In this document: piece by piece, positions 25,896-34,059 of the stretch | How the letters are laid out: the number at the start of each line of letters is the position of its first letter | Numbering within the stretch: the stretch's first letter is position 1 | DNA from: Streptomyces sp. NBC_01451 | GTDB lineage: Bacteria; Actinomycetota; Actinomycetes; Streptomycetales; Streptomycetaceae | DNA: 64,000 nucleotides | Reading direction: 5' to 3' | Assembly: GCF_036227485.1 (NCBI RefSeq) | Contig: NZ_CP109479.1 | Coordinates: 5,394,001-5,458,000 of the forward strand | Translations under genes and position numbers: made by a program | Notes under the pieces: generated by a model | What the model was told of the DNA's origin: nothing | What the model saw: only the letters and a program-made list of their open reading frames with translations | Database searches by the model: none

Positions 25896-26243
25896 TTAGC
25901 GGGAGGGGTTGGCGATGAGGGCGGCGATGAATCCGGCGACGGCCTCGGCGGGGGTGTAGAGGCCGAACTCCTGGACCCAGGGCTCGGCGTCGGCAGGGAC
26001 CACCCGGACCTGCCAGACGATGCCCCGCTTCCAGGCGGCGGTGTCCTCGGGGAGCCAACCGACGTAGACGCGGTCGTCCGGGCTGGTGCAGTGCACGTTC
26101 GCGTCCGGGGTGTCGACCATCGCCCAGCCGAGCGCCCCGAGAAGTTCGAGCACCGGGCCCGCGCAGTGGTCGCTGGAGAGCCAGGCGCGCTCCTCCACGG
26201 CGGGGCGGACGACAGCGGGCAGAAGGATGCTGGAGGCACTCAC
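25896..26243 (-). CDS. DUF317-family protein, short form
   Basis: 115-residue protein with one DUF317-like unit (DRVYVGWLPED, then W-x-I-V-W and TPAEAVAGFIAAL). DUF317 proteins are almost limited to Streptomyces and are frequent on their mobile elements; the function is unknown. Two larger paralogues follow at 27262 and 28142. GTG at 26243 is the first start of the conserved part. It faces the divergent gene at 26464. Confidence 0.72.
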   Translation of the reverse strand: MSASSILLPAVVRPAVEERAWLSSDHCAGPVLELLGALGWAMVDTPDANVHCTSPDDRVYVGWLPEDTAAWKRGIVWQVRVVPADAEPWVQEFGLYTPAEAVAGFIAALIANPSR

Positions 26244-26463
26244 GACTAGACGATCCCTTCGTTGACCTGCGATTTTTCCCAACACCCGTACGTTGACATG
26301 CGGTGTGCCGAAGTGCGTAGTCGTTTCCCGGAAGGTGGCGTCTGCCGTGGGCGAACTGGCCGTCGGGAGCGATGAACCGACGGGCCGGGGAATGGACTGG
26401 CGCGGCCCGTTGTCGTAACTGGGTTGCGGTGCAAGGCCGTACGAAGCCGAAGGGGGAGAAGAC

Positions 26464-26736
26464 ATGGCGGAGTCGAGCAGACACTGGGACGGAGCCGGGC
26501 TGGAGCGCAAGATCCGGGCGGCCGGGCGGCCGTGGACGGTGGGCGACATCGCGATGGTTGCCGACGGCCAGTGGGCCGTGCGTACGAAGACCGACACCGA
26601 GGAGAAGCGCGACGGTGAAGCCGTGGTGGAGCGCCGGATCGCGGATGGGCGGTGCGTCGAGCTGACGGTGGAGGAGCTGGCCCGCGCGGTGGGCTCCCGG
26701 TTCGGGGACGCCCACCGCGACGAAGACGCGGAGTAA
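26464..26736 (+). CDS. Small hypothetical protein, opposite strand inside the operon
   Basis: 90-residue acidic protein, the only rightward gene inside the long leftward block. It starts MAESSRHWDGAGLERKI and ends in a run of acidic residues. A possible -35 TTGACA at 26293-26298 lies upstream on the same strand. It ends four bases before the end of the leftward gene at 26741. Independent expression suggests a regulatory role; this is inference. Confidence 0.55.
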   Translation: MAESSRHWDGAGLERKIRAAGRPWTVGDIAMVADGQWAVRTKTDTEEKRDGEAVVERRIADGRCVELTVEELARAVGSRFGDAHRDEDAE

Positions 26737-26740
26737 CTGG

Positions 26741-27229
26741 TCAGCGGCGTGGCCCGGTCGCGGCCACCGTCGGGCCGGCAGCGGCCGACGGAGCGGGCTG
26801 GTCGGGTGGTTGGCCCAGAGCGCGGGGTGCGTGCGCCGAGCGGGCGACAGCGGCCTGGGCCAGGCGGACCGCCGGTGCGCGGTCCGCTGTTGCGGCGACT
26901 TCCCGGGCCTCGATCACGTGGCTGATCGCCTGCAGGGCGATCCGGCTCTCGGCCAGTGCGACCCGCAGGTTCGTCGCCGAGTTGGTGATCCGTTCCACGT
27001 CGTAGAAGGCCGGCACATGGCCCGACCGGGTGAGGGCGTGCAGGCGGTCCTGGTGGACGGCGACCGCGTTGTTCGAGACGACGAGGGCCGAACGGATATG
27101 CATCGCCGAGCGTAGGAGGGGGTCCTCGACGGGTCGGCGGACCGCGAGGGTTTCCAGCGCGTCGATGGGGCGGCCCCAGGCTTTCTCGATCATCGCGTCG
27201 GCCTGGTGGAGGGCAGTGGCGTCGGACAT
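26741..27229 (-). CDS. Hypothetical tail-bearing protein
   Basis: 162-residue helical protein (LRSAMHIRSALVVSNNAVAVHQ and later Ala-rich helices). The C-terminus carries the shared tail: QAAVARSAHAP, then an Ala/Pro/Gly stretch, ending ATGPRR. ATG at 27229 follows GGAG. No family recognised; the tail links it to about fourteen other proteins of this operon. Confidence 0.68.
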   Translation of the reverse strand: MSDATALHQADAMIEKAWGRPIDALETLAVRRPVEDPLLRSAMHIRSALVVSNNAVAVHQDRLHALTRSGHVPAFYDVERITNSATNLRVALAESRIALQAISHVIEAREVAATADRAPAVRLAQAAVARSAHAPRALGQPPDQPAPSAAAGPTVAATGPRR

Positions 27230-27261
27230 GGTGGCTCCGGAGGGTGAGAAAGGGGTGGCGG

Positions 27262-28122
27262 TCAGCGGCTGTGCCCCGGGCGCGGGACCTGCGGAGCCGA
27301 CGGCGGGCGCGGTGCCGGGATGAACGGCCGAGCGCCGGCAGGCGAGGACGCCACGGTGGAGCGGGCGTTGGCGGCTTGGGCGCGGCGCACGTCCAGCGGC
27401 GTCGGCACCGGGGGTTTGACCGGAGTGGCGGTGGCCTGCGGGGGAAGGCGGCGCAGGTCGTCGCCGTAACGGATGACCGGCGCCGGGTCGGTGAGCGCGT
27501 TGTTCATCGCGGCCACCAGGCCCTCCGGAGTGAAGGAGGACGCGGTGGCGTACCACTGGTCCCCGGGCGGTCCGGCGAGCGTGAGCCAACGCTCTTGATG
27601 GCCCTGCATTTCGGCGGCGTGGTCGAGGCGTGTCCGGCGCAGGTGGACCTCGGCCAGGCCGTCCGGGGACTCGAAGGAGACGTCGGCCGCGCCGTAGCGG
27701 TGGCTCCAGCCTGCTGCCGCCAGCGGTGTGCCGACGTCGAGTGCCGCCAAGTTGCTGTTGCCGTAGTAGAGGAAGGAGTCGGGGCCTTCGGTGTAGGCGG
27801 CGGCGAGCGCGGTGGTGAAGCCCTGGACTATCTCGGTCGGCGTGCTGTTCTGGAATGTGACCAGCCAGCGGGGCATCGCGAAAGGATCGGAGTATGCCGT
27901 GATCTTCCACAGTGCGTCGTCCTCGCCTTCGGGCAGGTAGCCCAGGCGGACCGTCTGGTCGGGCGCGTTGACATACACGTTGCCCATCTCGTCGTGATTA
28001 GGTTTCCAGCCCAAGTCGAGGAGGGGCTGGAGGGCGGGATCGCCGGTGAAGGTCGATCCGGCCAGGTACCGCGGGGTGATGTGGTACTCGCGCCACCGCT
28101 CGTCGGTCAGGTCGTACGGCAC
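27262..28122 (-). CDS. DUF317-family protein with C-terminal tail
   Basis: 286-residue protein with two DUF317-like units: VYVNAPDQTVRLGYLPEG (about 65) and VSFESPDGLAEVHLRR (about 160), each followed by a Trp-rich strand and a TPTEIVQGF/TPEGLVAAM helix. The C-terminal 50 residues form the shared tail (RAQAANARSTVAS, then a Pro-rich stretch, ending PGHSR). GTG at 28122 follows GGAGGAG. A paralogue follows upstream at 28142. Function unknown. Confidence 0.78.
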   Translation of the reverse strand: MPYDLTDERWREYHITPRYLAGSTFTGDPALQPLLDLGWKPNHDEMGNVYVNAPDQTVRLGYLPEGEDDALWKITAYSDPFAMPRWLVTFQNSTPTEIVQGFTTALAAAYTEGPDSFLYYGNSNLAALDVGTPLAAAGWSHRYGAADVSFESPDGLAEVHLRRTRLDHAAEMQGHQERWLTLAGPPGDQWYATASSFTPEGLVAAMNNALTDPAPVIRYGDDLRRLPPQATATPVKPPVPTPLDVRRAQAANARSTVASSPAGARPFIPAPRPPSAPQVPRPGHSR

Positions 28123-28141
28123 AGCTCCTCCAAGGTCGTAG

Positions 28142-28993
28142 TCAGCGGCGGCGCGAGGGGCCAGGCGCGGGTAGGTAGGTGGCGGCCGAGGCAATGGGCG
28201 GAGTCGCTCCGGCCTGCGATGTGTTGGGCGTGCGGGCGAGCGCGGCCGGCCGGCGTGGGTCGGCGCCCGTGCCGACGGGCGTGACGGTGACGTACGGAAG
28301 ATTCCGCTCGGGGATGCCGGACAGTGGACGCTCGACGGGCTCGGTGCTGCTGAGCGCGAGCGCCGTCTCCCGCACCAGGTAGAGAGGGGTGGCGCTGGTG
28401 AAGTCGGCGTGCCAGCGTTCGCCGTTGACGTGGTCCACGCAGCCGTACATCGTCCACTGCGCCGGCCCTTCGCCCTCCAACTCCATGTAGTTGTCGAGGT
28501 GGCCTTTGCGCAGACCGAGATAGGCGTGCCCGTCCGGGGAACGCTGGTAGAGGTACATGGCGGTGTCGTCGGTCTGCCACCCGCGGTCGGCCAACGCCCT
28601 GGCGGGGCTCCTGGGTTGGTGGTGGGGGCCGCCGTGCAGGAAGTCGCGATGGTTGCTGGGCAGGCCCTCGGAGAGCGCGGTGGTGAAAGCGGAGGTGATC
28701 TCGGCCGGGGTGTTCCTGCTGAAGCTGGCCCACCAGAGAGGTGTGCCGAGCGGCTCGCGGCACTGGATGGCCTTCCATCCGCCGTACCGGCTCTCGGGCA
28801 GGTAGGCCACCTGCGTGTCCTGGCGCGGGCTGGTGAACATCAGGCCGGTGGCGGTGATCGCCTTGCCCCAGCCCCGGGCGTCGCGCAGGGCGTCGTAGAC
28901 GGTGGCGGTGTCGCCTCGTCCGGCGAGGTAGACGGGGCGGACCAGCAGATCGGTGTCGGGTGCTCGGTCGCCCGAGGGAGAAGTCGCAATCAC
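28142..28993 (-). CDS. DUF317-family protein with C-terminal tail
   Basis: 283-residue paralogue of the neighbouring gene. Two DUF317 units are visible (TQVAYLPESRYGGWKAI near 60; SPDGHAYLGLRKGHLDN near 150). The tail reads RRPAALARTPNTSQ, then Ala/Pro-rich residues, ending GPSRRR. GTG at 28993 is chosen for GGAG eight bases upstream. The pair probably arose by tandem duplication. Confidence 0.78.
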   Translation of the reverse strand: MIATSPSGDRAPDTDLLVRPVYLAGRGDTATVYDALRDARGWGKAITATGLMFTSPRQDTQVAYLPESRYGGWKAIQCREPLGTPLWWASFSRNTPAEITSAFTTALSEGLPSNHRDFLHGGPHHQPRSPARALADRGWQTDDTAMYLYQRSPDGHAYLGLRKGHLDNYMELEGEGPAQWTMYGCVDHVNGERWHADFTSATPLYLVRETALALSSTEPVERPLSGIPERNLPYVTVTPVGTGADPRRPAALARTPNTSQAGATPPIASAATYLPAPGPSRRR

Positions 28994-29109
28994 GAGAACG
29001 GCTCCTGGAGGTGGGGAACGGGCCCGCGTGCAACCGGGAGCCGACTTCTTGGCTGCACGCGGGCACGGGGGCGGCGGTGACGCGGATCTGGTGCTGGATG
29101 CCATGCGGA

Positions 29110-29955
29110 TCACCGGCCCCGAGAGGGGGCGGACCGGGTAGTGACGGCCGTCGGCACCCGCGGTTGTGGCTGCGGAGCGTGGCTGAACAGGGAGCTCGGC
29201 GCGGCGGTGCTCCGACGCAGGGCCGCTGCGGTACGGATGCCGTCCGACCCCAGCGGGATGCCGGTGTGGGTGCGGGTGGCCGCCGCGACCGGGGCAGTGG
29301 CGGGACGCGGTGTGGCGACGGGATTGCTCCAGTGCTCGACGGCTGCGTAGACCGGGCCCAGCGCGCGCCCGGCATCGGTCAGGACGTACGGATCGCCGTG
29401 GCGCGGTCCGGTGCGGGTGACCAGGCCGTCGAGCTGAAGTCGGTTCAGCCGCTGCCGGGTGAAGCCGTTGTCCAGCCCGGCCTCCTCGGCGATGCGGACG
29501 AACCGCATGGGCCCGCCAGCGTCGAGGACCTGGATCACGGTGGTCGAGTTGCGAAGGTGCAGCCGGCGCACGGCGTCCTCGGCGTCCTCGACGCGCTCGG
29601 CACCGGCCACCTTGCCGAGCGACAGGTGCGCCTGGGACCAGTCGGACAGCGCCCGGTGCACCGAGGACAGTGAGTTGCCGAACCCGCTGAGCTGGTACGG
29701 GGCACCGTAGCGATCACCGGCTCGGGTCACCAGCCCATCGGCGTGCATCTGGGCCAGCCGCTTGCCGACGAACTGCTCGCTGACGAACGGGAGGCGGGCG
29801 GCGACATCACGCACACGCATGGGGCCGCCCTGCTGGGCCAGGGTCTGCGCCGACCAGGTGGTCCACTTCGGCGCTATCAGAGACAGCGCGTCCTCGACGC
29901 GCTGCGCGTCGACGGAGCCGATCTGGGAGGTCGCGGGCTGTACAGGGGTGGACAT
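29110..29955 (-). CDS. Tandem HxlR-like winged-helix protein with C-terminal tail
   Basis: 281-residue protein with two HxlR-type winged helices. The first (about 25-105) contains PKWTTWSAQTLAQQGGPMRV and the second (about 120-200) VIQVLDAGGPMRFVRIAE. Each ends with the DGLVTR wing and a Y-x-L-T/S turn. HxlR proteins normally dimerise; this one carries both halves in one chain. The C-terminal 60 residues end with the shared tail (AAALRRSTAAP to SAPSRGR). It could be a regulator acting in donor or recipient. Confidence 0.82.
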   Translation of the reverse strand: MSTPVQPATSQIGSVDAQRVEDALSLIAPKWTTWSAQTLAQQGGPMRVRDVAARLPFVSEQFVGKRLAQMHADGLVTRAGDRYGAPYQLSGFGNSLSSVHRALSDWSQAHLSLGKVAGAERVEDAEDAVRRLHLRNSTTVIQVLDAGGPMRFVRIAEEAGLDNGFTRQRLNRLQLDGLVTRTGPRHGDPYVLTDAGRALGPVYAAVEHWSNPVATPRPATAPVAAATRTHTGIPLGSDGIRTAAALRRSTAAPSSLFSHAPQPQPRVPTAVTTRSAPSRGR

Positions 29956-30004
29956 GGCGGTAACTCCGTTATGGCGAAGGGTGAGTCGGGCGGCGGGGCG
30001 CGGG

Positions 30005-30547
30005 TCAGTGAGGGTCGCCCTCGGCGCGAAGACGCTGGAGCACCGTGCCGAGGCGGCGGTTGCTGACGTGGATGCCTCGGTCGCGCAGGCCCTGGCGCAG
30101 GGCTTCGCGGTTGAGCCGGGGCAGACGGGCGGCGACCTGGCGGGCGATGGCCATGAGGTCCTCATCGCCCGGCGCGGGTCCGGTTCGCCGAGCCGAAGGC
30201 CGGCGGGCGGCAGGCTGGTCCAGCAGGAGGCGGACGTCCAGCAGGTCCCACACCGCCTCGGCTTCCGACTGTTCCTGGCGTTCGAGGTCCACGACTTCCG
30301 CCGCGTACCGCAGCACGAGGTCGTCGAGGGCGTGTTCGCCGGAGCGGCAGCGCTGCCAGGCCGCGTCGAGGTTGCGGCGGGCGGCACGGGCATGAGCGTT
30401 CGTCTCGGCCAGACCGCCGAGCCGCCGCAGCACGATCGGCAGAACGGGATCGCCCGAACCGCCGTGCGCGGCGTCGCGCCGGAGGTCCTCCAGCGGGCGG
30501 CCGTATCGGTGCTCGACCAGGTGGCGGGTGTGGATCACGGTGGACAT
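30005..30547 (-). CDS. Hypothetical protein with C-terminal HTH-like region
   Basis: 180-residue basic, helical protein. The last 50 residues (LNREALRQGLRDRGIHVSNRRLGTVLQRL, interrupted here) look like a winged or simple HTH in which a helix pair precedes GIHVSNRR. It lacks the shared Ala/Arg/Ser tail. ATG at 30547 has a G-rich upstream sequence. Role unknown. Confidence 0.62.
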   Translation of the reverse strand: MSTVIHTRHLVEHRYGRPLEDLRRDAAHGGSGDPVLPIVLRRLGGLAETNAHARAARRNLDAAWQRCRSGEHALDDLVLRYAAEVVDLERQEQSEAEAVWDLLDVRLLLDQPAARRPSARRTGPAPGDEDLMAIARQVAARLPRLNREALRQGLRDRGIHVSNRRLGTVLQRLRAEGDPH

Positions 30548-30571
30548 GGGGGACGTCCTTTCCGGGGGGAA

Positions 30572-31405
30572 TCAGCGGGAACGGGGAGGCTTGGTGGCCG
30601 GGCTTGTTGCGGGTGTGACAGCGGAATCGGCGACGACGTCGGAGATCGCTGCGGTGTTGCTGCGGCTGAGGGCGGCGGATACGCGCGGCGTGGCCGTACG
30701 TGCATCCCGAAGGGCCGCCTCGCCCTGCGGTGTGAGCGAGAGGAACTGTCCAGGCCGGTACAGTCCCTCGCTGGTGTCCTGGTCCAGTAGCCCGTCGGCG
30801 ACCAGCCGCCGGACGGTTTCGGGCCAGACCTCCGGGTTGGGGCGTTGGCCCCGCCCGTCGGTGAGATAGATGTAGCCGTAGGCCGCGCTCTGGTGGAATC
30901 GAAGCCCGCCCGCCTCCACGGCTTCAAGGGCTCCGCGCTGGCGACCACCCGCGATGGCCCAGTCGTCGTCCCGCCCCGGCGCCTGCTCCGGAGCCAGGCC
31001 CAGGCCCTGGCGCGGTGCCTTCGAGGCCGGCTCGGCGTCGGACTCGGGCAGAAGGCGGTGGTACCTGGACACGGCCCGGGTCAGTTGCTCGTAAGCCGCA
31101 CCCCGGCGGGCGACGAGCAGCTCGATCTGCGGACCCGTGGTGCCGAGGATGCCGTACCAGCCGCGCATGCCGGCGTGATCGCCCCGCCCGACGGGCTCAA
31201 GAAGCTCGATCGCGGACTGGGCGGCGCGGGCCAACTGGCCGTGCAACTCGTCGACATCGCGGGCGGCCTCGGCGACCATCCTGCCGACGAGGTGAAGCGG
31301 GTCACGGGGCGGATGGCCGACGCTCAGCGCCCAGGGGTCCTCGACACCGAACTCCTCGGCCACCAAGTGCGCGCCGGGCCGCTTCGCCATGTCATGGGAG
31401 TTCAT
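30572..31405 (-). CDS. Hypothetical tail-bearing protein with winged-helix-like domain
   Basis: 277-residue protein. The N-terminal 150 residues are helical. Residues about 155-240 look like a winged helix (ETVRRLVADGLLDQD followed by YRPGQFLSLTPQGEAAL). The C-terminus has the shared tail (VSAALSRSNTAAIS, then Ala/Thr/Pro-rich, ending PPRSR). The end of the upstream gene overlaps its start as ATGA. No family name can be given. Confidence 0.66.
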   Translation of the reverse strand: MNSHDMAKRPGAHLVAEEFGVEDPWALSVGHPPRDPLHLVGRMVAEAARDVDELHGQLARAAQSAIELLEPVGRGDHAGMRGWYGILGTTGPQIELLVARRGAAYEQLTRAVSRYHRLLPESDAEPASKAPRQGLGLAPEQAPGRDDDWAIAGGRQRGALEAVEAGGLRFHQSAAYGYIYLTDGRGQRPNPEVWPETVRRLVADGLLDQDTSEGLYRPGQFLSLTPQGEAALRDARTATPRVSAALSRSNTAAISDVVADSAVTPATSPATKPPRSR

Positions 31406-32070
31406 TCGGCCGCCTCCATCCGGGCGAGCAGGGAGCGCACCAGGGTGGGCAGGCTGTCGGGGCCCTCACCGATCCAGACATGATCGGTCGCCTCCCCGAG
31501 GACGAACGCGGCGTCTTCGAGCAGGCCGCTGGAGATCTCCATACAGGCGTCGGTGATCCGGGAGGCGGCGAGGAGGGCCTGCGAGAGCACCTCGACGTAG
31601 TCGCCGGGGCTGAGGCCGGCAGCCTCAGCGGCTGTGCGGATGGCGGCCAGTTCCAGCGCGCTGAACGCGAAGTCGAACTCGTCGTCCTGCTCCGCCGGTG
31701 AGCGCGCGGTGAAGGCCGGGTCCGGCGGCTCGGCGGGGATGCCGACGCGCGTGCAGATCTGGTCCACGGAGGCGGTCAGCTCGGCGAGGGACTCGGTGAG
31801 CCAGCCGAGCGCGGAAGCGTAGGACGCCAGGGTGAACAGACCGGCGGGGGTGGAGGGAAGCGGCTCCTCGATGACGAACCCTTCGAGACGGTCGTTCAAC
31901 TCGCAGACCACCCGGGGGCCGGCGGACAGCGCGCCGAGGACGGGATGCAGGTAGGAGCGGCTGGCGGAGGTGGGGTACTCGGTGGTCAGGACCCCGGAGA
32001 CGCTCTGCGCGGCGTCGGTGAGCAGCCCGGCCAGTTCGGTGCGGGCCAGGGGAGTGCGGTCGGCGGTCAT
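31402..32070 (-). CDS. Hypothetical protein, no tail
   Basis: 222-residue acidic, helical protein without a recognised domain. It overlaps both neighbours by ATGA junctions, so it is translated as part of the run. It ends ARMEAAE and has no shared tail, unlike most neighbours. An accessory role in the same complex is possible, without sequence evidence. Confidence 0.62.
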   Translation of the reverse strand: MTADRTPLARTELAGLLTDAAQSVSGVLTTEYPTSASRSYLHPVLGALSAGPRVVCELNDRLEGFVIEEPLPSTPAGLFTLASYASALGWLTESLAELTASVDQICTRVGIPAEPPDPAFTARSPAEQDDEFDFAFSALELAAIRTAAEAAGLSPGDYVEVLSQALLAASRITDACMEISSGLLEDAAFVLGEATDHVWIGEGPDSLPTLVRSLLARMEAAE

Positions 32071-32555
32071 CGCTGGGGGGCCTTTCGGGAGGCGGCGGGA
32101 GCGGAGAGGCTGGCTGCCGCCGGTGCGGTGGCCGCGAGGGACGCGGTCTGGTCGACCGTGTGGGGGGATCGGGATCGGGCTGCCTGGACTCGGGCCTCGG
32201 CCGCCGGGTCGGTGTCGGCGGGTTGGTTGAGGTCGGTGCGGTTGGTGCGGTGTTGGGCCGTGCGGTAGACCGCGTAGTCCTCCCGGGCACCGGCCGCGAC
32301 GAGGTAGATCTCGCGCTTGTGGGTCGAGGTGTGCGGGGCCGGGCGGAACTGGATGACCATCCGGTAGGAGACGGCCGGATCGACGTACACCTTGTGGAAG
32401 CCTGCGAGGCGGCCGGTCAGCGGCAGGCAGTCGTCGCTGCCGTGAACGAGGTTCTGCAGTTCCAGCAGCGCCAGGTCGCGGATGTCGTCGGGGAGTTCGC
32501 GCAGGTCCGCGATGGCATCCGGGTGCGCGGCGAAGGCGAAGCGGGCGCGGCTCAC
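32067..32555 (-). CDS. RelE/ParE-fold protein with C-terminal tail
   Basis: 162-residue protein. Residues about 1-100 match the RelE/ParE toxin fold: helix pair (DAIADLRELPDDIRDLALLE), then GRLAGFHKVYVD, YRMVIQF and KREIYLVAAG strands. The remaining 60 residues are the shared tail (RVQAARSRSPHTV to SRKAPQR). No antitoxin of a known type is adjacent, so it is either an orphan or neutralised by an unrecognised neighbour. Confidence 0.72.
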   Translation of the reverse strand: MSRARFAFAAHPDAIADLRELPDDIRDLALLELQNLVHGSDDCLPLTGRLAGFHKVYVDPAVSYRMVIQFRPAPHTSTHKREIYLVAAGAREDYAVYRTAQHRTNRTDLNQPADTDPAAEARVQAARSRSPHTVDQTASLAATAPAAASLSAPAASRKAPQR

Positions 32556-33319
32556 ATCGGCCTCCCAGGGCTCGGGCGCTGGGCCGTTCCTGCCGACGGC
32601 ACGTTGCCCGTGTCGAGGCCGGCTTTCGGGATCGCGGAGGCACCCGCTGACCGGGTGAGCGCGGCGCGGGTCAGCCGGGCGGCGGCCTCACCGCGGTAAT
32701 CCGGCGGCTGCGGCAGCGGACTGCTGCGGTCTTCCAGCCAGTGCCGGGCGGCGGCCTCATCGGCGAAGGCGCCCTCGCGCATCGTGTACGTGTGGGCGTC
32801 GTGGTTCCCCTCTTCGAGGAAGACACGAATCGGTGCCTGAGCGGCGCTGGAGTCACGGGTCAACGTCCACGTCTCGCACGGGGCGAAGTCCGAGGTCCAG
32901 CTGTCGAGGACCTTGTATCGAGAGCCTGACTCCCGGATCTGCTGCTCGATCCAGAGCGTGAGATCGTCGGCGGGCTTCATGAAGTCCCCGCCGGCCTGTG
33001 CGATCCGCTCGGGCGGGCAGCCACGCTCGATCAGCCAGTTCTGGGCGAAGGCCAGACTGGAGTGGTTCGCGGTCTCGAAGGTGAACGTGCGCTCGTGCAG
33101 ATCCCGCGTGATCTCGACGGCAACGAGCTGTGGCTCGCCGGGCACACCCCAGGTCACCGAACCGTCGTGGGCGACGAGGTAGCTGTGCGACCCCTCCGGG
33201 GTGGTGTGGTGCTCGGCCAGCACGGTCAGGTCTCCGGCCCAGAGACTGCTCTCGGCGAGTTCGGAGACGGCGTCGGCGGGCTCGAACTCGTCGAGGCGGA
33301 AGTCGAGTTCGGTGGTCAC
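32552..33319 (-). CDS. Hypothetical tail-bearing protein
   Basis: 255-residue protein. Two repeated-looking halves contain acidic, aromatic-rich strands (SYLVAHDGSVTWGVPGEP; TWTLTRDSSAAQAPIRVFLE) and an AFADEAAARHWLED helix. The tail reads RLTRAALTRSAGASA, then Pro/Gly/Ser-rich, ending SPGRPM, a variant end. GTG at 33319 overlaps the next upstream gene. It may be an immunity- or adaptor-like protein; no family recognised. Confidence 0.62.
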   Translation of the reverse strand: MTTELDFRLDEFEPADAVSELAESSLWAGDLTVLAEHHTTPEGSHSYLVAHDGSVTWGVPGEPQLVAVEITRDLHERTFTFETANHSSLAFAQNWLIERGCPPERIAQAGGDFMKPADDLTLWIEQQIRESGSRYKVLDSWTSDFAPCETWTLTRDSSAAQAPIRVFLEEGNHDAHTYTMREGAFADEAAARHWLEDRSSPLPQPPDYRGEAAARLTRAALTRSAGASAIPKAGLDTGNVPSAGTAQRPSPGRPM

Positions 33320-33906
33320 CGGGTGGCTCCCGCCAACTCGGGCGCCGGGGTGGCCAGCACACGGTGGTTGGGCCGGGTCGGGCTCGTCGTGCATGCGGCG
33401 AAGGGGCCGTCGGGGGCACGGAGATGAACCAGGGCCTGGTCAAGGTGGTCGCGGTGCCACATCGAGGGACCGGACAGGCCGGCCTCGGCGTCAGTGAGCT
33501 GCTGCCACGCGAGCCAGAGCGCGTGCAGCCGGGCCACAGCCTCGGGATGCTCGTGCCACTGGTCGCACCACGGACGGGTGGTGCTGATCTCCCGTCCGTA
33601 GACCGGCAGGAACAGGTAGTTCACCCAGTCGCTGAGTGCGGCCAGTTCGACGGCGTACGCCTCGCCGCCCAAGGCGAGGATGAACACCGAGGCCGGGACG
33701 TCGGCCTTGTCGGCGTCGGCAGTGTCCGCGGTGGGGGTGTCGTCGGTGGGCTGAGGGGTGGAGACGGGCTCGGAGCCGAGGCGGTCGAGGATGACACCGT
33801 GCTGGCGTACCTCCGACATGGTCTTGGCGAGGGTGCTCGCGAGATCGTCGAGATCGCCGTCGGGAACGCGGAACGGCTCGGGGGCGGCCTTGCTGGGGTC
33901 GGACAT
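33316..33906 (-). CDS. DUF4913-family protein
   Basis: 196-residue protein. The core (about 95-160: WVNYLFLPVYGR, TRPWCDQWHEHPEAVARLHALW) is the DUF4913 signature found on actinobacterial plasmids and integrative elements next to conjugation genes; its function is unknown. The C-terminus has only a weak match to the shared tail (FAACTTSPTRPNH, ending AGATR). The start is in the context TGGATCCGCCATG, also found at 40051 and 46810. A repeated 5' region lies upstream (33953-34041). Confidence 0.82.
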   Translation of the reverse strand: MSDPSKAAPEPFRVPDGDLDDLASTLAKTMSEVRQHGVILDRLGSEPVSTPQPTDDTPTADTADADKADVPASVFILALGGEAYAVELAALSDWVNYLFLPVYGREISTTRPWCDQWHEHPEAVARLHALWLAWQQLTDAEAGLSGPSMWHRDHLDQALVHLRAPDGPFAACTTSPTRPNHRVLATPAPELAGATR

Positions 33907-33952
33907 GGCGGATCCAAGGGAGTGAGCGAGCAGGGCGGGGGCGAAGTGCGGC

Positions 33953-33985
33953 GCGCTCTTCTGGAGGTCACGGCGGTGCTCCGTT
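33953..33985 (-). repeat. Repeated 5' leader block, copy 1
   Basis: On the leftward strand this reads GGAGCACCGCCGTGACC, then CCAGAAGAGC. The same block occurs at 40096-40130 and 53047-53080. In all three the [AG]TGACC triplet start lies exactly 65 bases before the start codon of the following gene. Confidence 0.65.
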
Positions 33986-34004
33986 CGCAGGTCGGCATGA
34001 GCAA

Positions 34005-34041
34005 GAGGATGCGGAGATTCCGCGATTTGGTCCGGCCGGGG
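34005..34041 (-). repeat. Upstream element CCAAATCGC, copy 1
   Basis: On the leftward strand the core is CCGGCCGGACCAAATCGCGG followed by AATCTCCGCATCCTC. It lies 99 bases upstream of the start at 33906. Related copies are at 44883-44919, 48141-48178 and 57275-57306. Confidence 0.65.
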
Positions 34042-34059
34042 AAAGGCGGTAATGCAGCG

